From Laccaria trichodermophora (lineage: Eukaryota; Basidiomycota; Agaricomycetes; Agaricales; Hydnangiaceae): a DNA stretch of 64,000 nucleotides. The DNA lies in the NCBI GenBank assembly GCA_018417955.1, contig JACTVC010000012.1, forward strand, positions 1 through 64,000, read 5' to 3'. A program made the position numbers and the translations under genes. Under the pieces are notes generated by a model that ran no database searches, had not been told where the DNA came from, and saw only the letters and a list, made by a program, of their open reading frames with translations. Shown piece after piece: positions 56,539 through 64,000 of this stretch (positions are counted from its first letter, which is position 1; each line of letters starts with the position of its first letter).

Positions 56539-59058
56539 ATGTCAGTGTCACTGCAAGGACATCCACAAGCTGCATCGTCACCAGGAGCTACACGTTCTCT
56601 GACAGAGTCGGCCACACATGAAACCGCCTTAGAGGAGTTTGAAAGGTCTGACGGAAGACCAGCATTTGTGTTGACGTTCACCGAAGTCAAATTGCTGGGA
56701 ATTGCTGGAGTACGTCGCCACTTTTCATGGACCAGCCTAAAATGCTTTAACTTTGTCGTTTGCAAGGTCGGTTTCTTCTTAGACGGTGAGGGATGAACCT
56801 TAGTAGGATGTTTCGTTGATCGCTTACAAGAGTCCCGTAGCCTACGACTTGTTTATTATCAACGTAAGCGCTCCCTCTCTCACTTCGTAAGCCGGGTTGA
56901 TGATGAATCGTATAGCCTGTTTCTACCATGCTTCAATACCGATTGTATGGGGGTAAAAGTCTGCCCCCTAACCTCGAAGGGTTCGTCAAAGCAGGTGCAA
57001 ATATTGGCAGCGTGATTGGTCAATTCGCTTTCGGTGAGGACGTTTCTTGAATTTACTTCGCAATCATTGAATGAACTTGGATTGTAGGATACGCCGCGGA
57101 CTCCCTCGGTCGAAAAGCAGTTTGTAAAGTTTCCGCGTTCCATACACAAAACAAATCACTCACCCGATTACAGATGGGAAAGAACTCATGCTCATCATCC
57201 TCGCCACGATTCTAACGCTCACAACCCCCACCGGATCTCTCTCCCCAGAGCATTGCCTCATCTACCTTGGGATGTTCCGTATCCTTCTCGGGGTGGGCGT
57301 CGGAGGGGATTACCCTATGTCTGCATCTATCACCTCCGACCGATCCAACCTTCGCAAAAGGGGCACCATGCTCGCGTACATATTTTCAAACCAAGGCTGG
57401 GGGAGCTTGGTTGGGAGTTTAGCTACTTTGATCGTTTTAGCCATTTATCGGCCCGCCATTGAAGAAAGAAATGAGCTTTCGAAGATTGATGGAGGTACGA
57501 TAACCCCCAGCACAGTCAAAGTACTTATTATCCAATCATTTCTTTGTTTACCCTAGTCTGGCGCATCGTTGTCGGAATCTCGCTCATTCCCGCATTCGGG
57601 ACGCTCTATCAACGTCTTACTCTCCCAGAGTCTACGCGCTTTATCTCCGCGCAGAAGCTGAAGCTCGCAGGGCAACATACCGAAGCGCAGCCCCGTGATA
57701 TCGCAGAATTCGAGAAGGAGAAAGCCGATGCCGATGAAAAACCCTCAAAGAATGGAAGCGCAGAGATCGTGGCGGAGACGAACGAGTCCATGGACGACAA
57801 AGATTTGCCGCTGAAAGTCTTAATCAAAAAGAAAGCTCACTTCAAAGGCATAGTCTCACTTCCCCGCCTTGCACACAGTAGCTGACGACTCTACAGAATT
57901 CTTGATTTACTTCTCTGAATGGAAACACGCAAAACTCCTCGTCAGCACTTGCATGTGCTGGTTCCTGCTGGACATCGCGTGCGTGTACCCCTCTTTCCGT
58001 CCATTTCTCGTAACCGAAACACATCCACTCCACAGATTTTATGGCATCAACTTGAACCAGAACGTCGTCTTAGCACAAATCGGCTTTGATGGGAAGTCGG
58101 GCACGGAATGGAACCGACTCTTCAAGATCTCCACAGGTAATATGATTATTACTGTTCTCGGATTTGTACCTGGTACGTCGGCGTCTCTCTAATATTCCGT
58201 ACCAATGTCAAGTGAATGCTTCGTGACCAGGTTATTATGCTTCAATCTTTACTATCGAAATTTTGGGACGAAAGTGGATCCAAATCCAGGGATTCTTAAT
58301 GGCCGCCCTTTTCCGTGCGTTTAAACTCAATCTTTCATCCGCTTCAGACCATCTTATTATGACTTACAAGTGGGCATTCTGGCTGGCAAATTCCACGAAC
58401 TGAGTAAGGGTGCCTTTATCGTTTGTTTTGCGTTCCTGCAATTCTTCTTCAACTTTGGAGCAAACACGTGAGCCCTTCCGTTTATCAGCAGGAACTAATT
58501 AGTAACCTAACCTTTCAATACCACAGCACGACATATGTACGTTTTCCACACTCTATGAATGCTCCTTTCAACACTAAATAACCGGTACTCTTCTCTTGAT
58601 TAGTGCTATCCAGCGGAAGGTAAGCCCTCTTCTCCCTCATGTTGGGTTGTTTTGAAGAAACACCTTCAACAAATAGTATTCCCAACCCGATTCCGCGCCA
58701 CAGCGCACGGTATATCAGCGGCGTCAGGCAAAGCGGGCGCCATTATATCTGCGCTTGTCTTCAACACACTTTCGAAAAAAATTGGAACGCCCGCTGTGCT
58801 TTGGAGTACGTCCTTTACCATTTCATAATGTTCCTTTCTTCATGAATGATTTTATTCGAAACACTAGTTTTCTTTGGATGCTGTATCGCAGGCGCATGTA
58901 AGTCCTTCCTTCCATCAAGCCCAATGTGTTCGAGCAGCGAAATAATCACCTTCAATCCAGTTTTCACCCTTCTACTTCCTGAAGTCAAGGGACGTGACCC
59001 TGATGCGCTCCTCGCCGCTGAGATCGAGGCGAAACGTCAAGCTTCTGTTGGAATCTGA
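56539..59058 (+). CDS. PHO84: PHO84-type inorganic phosphate/H+ symporter, gene 2
   Basis: Same architecture and intron positions as gene 1: [17 protein letters not shown] replaced by FAFG before [47 protein letters not shown], and the ending [17 protein letters not shown]. The intron between the two NIGS and AADS exons has a normal GT donor. The N terminus is longer and Ser-rich. The two genes arose by tandem duplication well before the 22-kb duplication, since they differ at many sites. Confidence 0.9.
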
Positions 59059-59426
59059 ACCACGAGCGACGATATCTTTCGAGGTTGGTTTGGTCCACCC
59101 TACAGAGCAGATAATTTGAAAGAGAGTAAATGTCGCTTGATATGTAAGTAAATGTATAGTTAGTGGTGTGAAATATCGTTGAAAGCGAGAGGGAGTTCCC
59201 AAATAAAGTGAAGTGCTATGCCCTACCAGTATATCGGCGCACCTATGAGTCGGGCAATTTTGATCGTACACCTTCCACATATTGTTGCCACAAAAATTGG
59301 TATATGACCTCCTAGCTCTAATCCAGTCCAATTTCCTCTTTTTCCGTCAACAAAGTACGAAGAATTGAAAGAATCCCGACGCCTGCCGACCGCCCATGTT
59401 AGAAGCCTTTAAGAAGGAAAAGCTAA

Positions 59427-59517
59427 GGCGCTATAGCCAAGTGGTTACGGCGACAGATTCGAATCCCTCCGTATCTGTTCCTCTTTGAGGGCGCAGGTTC
59501 AAATCCTGCTGGCGTCG
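59427..59517 (+). tRNA. tRNA-Ser(CGA) with about 9-nt intron
   Basis: The acceptor stem GGCGCTA pairs with TGGCGTC, with G as discriminator. The D arm is GCCAAGTGGTTACGGC and the anticodon stem ACAGA/TCTGT. The loop of 16 nt implies anticodon CGA plus a short intron (TCCCTCCGT). A long variable arm (CCTCTTTGAGG) is typical of Ser. The T arm is GCAGGTTCAAATCCTGC. 59,518-59,749 holds no other gene. Confidence 0.88.
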
Positions 59518-59995
59518 TTTTTGCAAAGTGAGGTTGAAAAATGAATCGCTCTCGCACGTCTATCTATCCGTTCCGCTATAGGACCAGTCCCGAGTCAGCC
59601 TACGGTAATCGATTGAACGACTGTCTTCCCTTTACAAAAAGGGACTTGGCTCGAGTCTACCTTTCCGCACACATGTCTAAATTCTACACCAAGCACAACT
59701 CATCAAAAGAAGGGAAACGCAGATATTGAACAGTTTGTCACGTAGCTAGCTAGAGTCGTATGTGAGAGAAACGTTGCACCCGACCGGTGCCAGCCATCGA
59801 GAAAGATTTTGGGTTCAAATATGTGTCAAGAACCTCTGCGGCTCGCGGGCTATCTTCGCCAAATTCCGCCACCGTTGTCTCATAAGTTAGCTTGGCCCAA
59901 TACTTTGACGACTCATAATCCGAGTGATATGCGCAAATTAACGCGGCATCGTTGGTGAAATCGTCATAGTCCGCTGCATAACCCTCCTCCTTCAG

Positions 59996-61316
59996 TTAAT
60001 TGATCGCTTGAACGATAGTGCTCAACCGTTGGATTGTCTGGTTTGGGCGAAACATAGGCACCTTCTCCCATAACTCGTTGACTTTCACTCGCCGGCTATC
60101 GCTCAAAATCATCTCAGCCTTGGGAAGAGAGCATACCGAGCAAGAGCAAGTGAAGTGGTAGCGAGAACGGAGTATCCCCTGCCTATGCTGGTGAGTTTGA
60201 CCATACAATCTTCTGGAACTGAGATACCCAACACAGATTTCTTCACCAACAGGTATATCGCTCAGCGCAAAAATGCGGAGTTGACCATTTGTCGGATTAA
60301 AAGAGAATCTGGCGTTCGGGGAGCATGAGTGATTGAAGCGAGATGCTGTCAAACCGATACCACCTTGATCGTCGGTGAGCGCAAAGGAGTTAGTGGAATA
60401 GATGCCGGCGGCACGCTGACCCGGGAAACAGGAACAATCCGAGTGCGCGTTGAAGAGGTGCAGGAAACTGTTCAGATGAGTTGGTAAAAGTCCGCGTAAC
60501 TCGGCTTGTATGGCGAGCTGCTGCGGTTTACCGGTCGCCGTTTCGGTGCTGACGATGACGACTGGCTTTTCGGACAAGATGAGATCTCCTCTGCGGATTT
60601 TCTTGGTAGCGAGGGCACAGCAACCTCTCCGAGTGTTCGATTCGCGGATGGTGAAAGGATCTCCCTCCTTCAAGCGAATAGCGTGAACTTCATTCGCAAG
60701 GCGATCAGTGGGATCCGGAGTAGTTGTGGGCGATAGATTGATATCCTCAACGGGGTATTTTGAAAGTAATTCCCGGGCTTGCGCTGCTAAAAGGCGATCC
60801 CCTCCGCCGTTGATGAACAGGTCTAGATCTGTGTAACGACAGTGACAATGAGCATCATGATTCATGACGTTTACGGTGGATTACAAATTGTGAGCTGCAG
60901 ATCAGCACGAACCTTCGTTCGCCTGTTTGTATTTCCCTAGTTCCCGTCGTGCCATAACCCTCCTGTAGATAGCTTTTAAATGTCCGGGGGATATCTTGAG
61001 AGTTTCCGTGCAATCTATTTCCGCTTCCGACCACCTGTCAACCAAGAGGTGAGCACCACGACAATCGACTACGCGGAAACACGAAACCTTTCAAGCTTCA
61101 AATTCGCCATCGCCCGATTTAGAGGATAAATTTCATTCAAGGGGTCGATCGACAGCGCATGAGTATAGAGGGACCTTGCTGTCTGGTAATCCTCCTTTTT
61201 AAACGCAATGTTTCCCTGGCATACAACAGATATGTTAATGCTGCTCTCACCAGTAAGATCAGACGATGAAATACCTTTTCCTTACAAAGCACAGCGAGAT
61301 CAAAGCTCGATGGCAT
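59996..61316 (-). CDS. TPR-SET domain protein, frame stops early
   Basis: It starts at ATG 61,316 (MPSSFDLAVLCKEK). Spliced exons form a TPR region, GNIAFKKEDYQTARSLYTHA, NRAMANLKLER and WSEAEIDCTETLKISPGHLK. The last exon (to 59,996) is a SET domain: GCCALATKKIRRGDLILSEK, FNHSCSPNARFSFNP, IPVGEEICVGYL and the post-SET CSCSVCSLP. SET proteins of this SMYD-like layout methylate lysines on histones or other proteins. The stop is TAA directly after TIVQAIN. The same frame then stays open for 81 codons (LKEEGYAADYDDFTNDAALI...) to TAG at 59,750-59,752, which looks like the true C terminus. A point nonsense change or a sequence error is likely. Confidence 0.82.
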
Positions 61317-61679
61317 GTTTATTGAGAGGAGGCTTTCGCTTGGGGTCAGGGCGAGAGGAGTTTGTGGGGGTTATGAAAACAGACGCTCTTAAGCACTGCC
61401 TCGTGCCTGAGCGCCGTATCAGCGCTTTCCACCTGGTCGAAGATTAACTCAAGATGAATTCAATAATGGGGCAAGAAAGGTTACAATCAAGCAGGACTAA
61501 TCCTGACTCTGGGTTGTGGCCGCCACCTTTTCTCCCAACATGGCTAATAAAACTTTCGAACAGCTTTTGGTCCCTGCCAACAATCCATAAGTCGTCTGCG
61601 ATGCCGTCTACGGTGAGTCGCCCCTCCGCTTGACCTCCCCGCTTTGCTGATATGCTCGCTCGTTGTTTTAAGACATTGT

Positions 61680-63260
61680 TCGGTGTTCTAAATAATCGTC
61701 GCTCAACCCGCACATCAACGAAAGTAACTTACTTGATGCTTCTAGATGCGAAGGAGTAACCTCTTTGTCGACGTATGCGTCCACAGGGCCTTTTTTCAAT
61801 GCGATCGAGACTCTTTCTCAATATCAGGCCAGTTGTCGTCGTTTAACCCGCGCATCGACGAAGGTGACTTACTTGATGTCCTAGATGCGAGGAACTGGAC
61901 TCATTGTTAATGTATGCGTCCGCGACGCGTTTTTGGAACGCGAGAGGCGTGGTGGAGATCGCAGGAAGGGGTTCTTCTGGTCTGTTGATGAATGCCAAGT
62001 ATCCTCTTCAATTTCACAAACCCTCTCGTCCGCGCTGCTTAAGACCACAGGTGAAGTCGTAGTATTGATCGGGGGGACCGTGAACGCGAACGATGGGAAG
62101 GTTCTAGTCGCAAACGTCAGTCAAATCCTTCACAAACGAGCACTGTATTGACTTACCAGCTTTGAAGCCAAAACCCGGCAGCTTCGTTGCAATTGATGCC
62201 CCAACCCGCCCTTAAGTTCAAAGCAAATGCCCATGTCCTTTGCACAGCGTCTTCGTCTTGTACGCTGTCCAAACCTCGGAGTACTGTTCTTTCGGACGCT
62301 CTACTCACGAGCGTAAGTCGTCCCTCCCCCCATAAACGTCATTTCGTCGGTGTTGCAGTGTAAGGGAATCGTGGTGACTTGTTTAGAAAGATAGGTGAGC
62401 GGCAACGATGCCTATGGAGCTGTAGATGAACTTACCCGATCGACGTATCATCCATCCTTTACTAGGCACTTGTCACTCTTTCAAATCCATGTCACTCGCC
62501 ACCGCTTGCCAAAGTCGTCACCATCCCCCTCGTTAGTCTGACTGGCGCGATGTTGTTGGATGTAATCAGTATGCGCGTCGCCGTCCTGGACTATGAGTCC
62601 TCGCTGTCCAAACCACGGAGTAGTGTCGTTTCGGGCGCCCTGCGCACGAACACCCTCTCCCACGAACGTTATTTCGTCGGCGTAGACGTCCTTTCTTGTA
62701 GTCTAAGGGGATTGTGGTGACTTGGTTAGACACCTAGGTGAGCGGCAACAACGTCTACGGAGTTGTGTATGACTTACTCGATGTCAGTCGTCTGAAATCG
62801 ACGCCATCGCCCTCGCTCGCCATCCCTCGCTAAACCGTCGTCCCCACCCGTTGGTCTGTCCGGCGCGACGTTATTGTCATGGCGAGGGTATTGATATCCA
62901 TGTTGTACGTGAAAGACAGTGTTTTTCTGTAGAAATAGGTCGTTGTGTAAGGAGTTGCTTGGCATTAAAACCCACGTAGCTTACCATTCACACCCATCGT
63001 CGTCGTTGCCCTGAACACTCTGAATGCCCGACTTGTCATGTTGAAAATGCCATGGAAGGTCGTGTTGTCGTCGTTGTAGCTGATGATGGTAAGTGGTCGA
63101 AGGAGGTGAATGCGAGTGAGCAAGTCGTAGATAAGCACGTTTCAAACGGAATGAGAACGACGCTGGGAATCCGTTGGACGGATTCGGCGGTGTTGGTGAA
63201 TACGGGGTATACGGTGCACCTGGTGCGATATCATTGGTGGGAGCGAAATGTAGTGTGAAC
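61680..63260. repeat. Diverged tandem-repeat region, third copy
   Basis: It holds the same blocks as 9,162-10,500 in the same order. Examples are GCTTAAGACCACAGG near 62,038 (9,308 in copy 1), CTGTCCAAACCTCGGAGTA near 62,267 and GTTAGTCTGACTGGCGCGAT near 62,532. An extra pair of about 160-bp units stands at 61,690-61,930 (TTACTTGATG...TAGATGCGA...GTATGCGTCC twice). No long frame is conserved between the regions. It lies between the TPR-SET gene and the methyltransferase. Confidence 0.65.
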
Positions 63261-63362
63261 GTGATGGGCAGAGCAGACTTGCAGTACGCGACGCACGCGT
63301 AATCTGGGTCTGAAATCTTAACTCCTCATGCACATGTATGATATGACTTACCGCACTTCTTG

Positions 63363-64000
63363 ATGCATCCTCGCAATCCATATAGGAACCCCCCAGATTT
63401 CTACCAGTTGGCAGCAGACTATCCTCCTCTCTTAAAACAGTGAGTTTGCTTGACCAGTGTTCAAGGGACTGTGCATTCAACCACAACAAGTCTCATAACC
63501 GATTCTGCCCGTCGTCAAGCGACTATTGATTTTCATAATGACGAAGCTCAAAGGTATGATTATCCAAGCTTGTGTCTCGCTTCTTCAACAATCTAAATTC
63601 TTGGACATTGATACAGGCAACTAACCCAAGCCATTCTACATCGCGATTTCGGACTTTCTATCAGCCTCTCAAAACACCGTTTATGTCCTCCTGTATGTTG
63701 AGCTCTTAATGCTGAACAAGGTAGCTGATTAGGATGCAATTTTAGGTTCCCAACAGGTCAATCTATTGTTCTTTTCCTTTTCTCTGATTTATGCGACTGC
63801 AGATTGAATTATGTGCTATGGATCCAGGATATCATGCACGCACATCGCTATCTCCTATCTAGCCCAAGTCATGTTATTCGAGGTGTTGACGTGTAAGCCA
63901 CAATCTCTTTCTTTCCTCGCAAATAAGTCACTGTGCATCTCAGTGGCACCGGAGCATCTGCTATTTATCCGTTATTGGCGTGCAAGCTAGAGCCAACTTG
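63363..64000 (+). CDS. METTL16/RlmF-type RNA adenine-N6 methyltransferase, 5' part
   Basis: Exon 1 is 63,363-63,439 (MHPRNPYRNPPDFYQLAADY), exon 2 63,491-63,553, followed by short exons. The spliced frame gives QLTQAILHRDFGLSIS, CPPVPNRLNYVLWIQDIM, and across the last intron GVDVGTGASAIYPLLACKLE, the SAM-binding motif I of this family. Members methylate adenosine in U6 snRNA and mRNA hairpins (METTL16) or 23S rRNA (RlmF). The NPPF catalytic motif lies beyond the window. All introns are GT-AG and about 50-70 nt. Confidence 0.88.

Overview
The window comes from the nuclear genome of a filamentous fungus, most likely a basidiomycete of the Agaricomycetes. Genes are broken by many short introns (about 45-70 nt, GT-AG with a few GC-AG). 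The gene content also fits: a MYND/DUF4470 protein, a JEN1-type carboxylate permease, PHO84-type permeases, a membrane-anchored A1 aspartic protease, small secreted proteins and intron-bearing tRNAs. All names rest on motifs read by eye; no database was searched.

Layout. 1-11,870 and 22,251-34,122 are two copies of one segment, offset by 22,250 to 22,254 bp. The first part of each copy (1-8,150; 22,251-30,400) is a CpG-poor transposon island. It holds a Tc1/mariner element with three in-frame TGA codons, a 5'-truncated LINE with a 16-bp target duplication, an LTR-like block, and a giant hairpin element inside a decayed gene copy. The second part is CpG-richer: a diverged tandem-repeat region, then a 2H-phosphoesterase gene. 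Between the copies lie a 115-codon ORF, an aspartic protease gene, a third 2H-phosphoesterase gene and the 5' half of a metallothionein gene. The 3' half of that metallothionein is 9 kb downstream, because a transposon cluster (18,889-27,917) sits in its second intron.

From 32.9 to 39.4 kb the ancestral module is complete: 2H phosphoesterase, metallothionein (36,432-36,780), and a convergent MYND/DUF4470 gene (37,279-39,437). It carries one nested pair of miniature elements. The intact module gives empty sites for most insertions seen in the decayed copies, so insertion boundaries can be read to the base or nearly so.

39.5-64 kb is ordinary gene space: JEN1-like permease, a six-cysteine CS-alpha-beta defensin-like peptide, PAP2 lipid phosphatase, tRNA-Asp(GTC) with an 18-nt intron, a second intact metallothionein on the minus strand with its own duplicated promoter, an unknown gene, two tandem PHO84-like phosphate permeases flanking a small secreted protein, tRNA-Ser(CGA) with an intron, a TPR-SET protein with a premature TAA, a diverged copy of the tandem-repeat region, and the start of a METTL16-like RNA methyltransferase that runs off the window.

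The most unusual feature is a repeated metallothionein module (phosphoesterase, metallothionein, DUF4470) being multiplied, split and eroded by transposons, with CpG-directed decay confined to the transposon-bearing copies.
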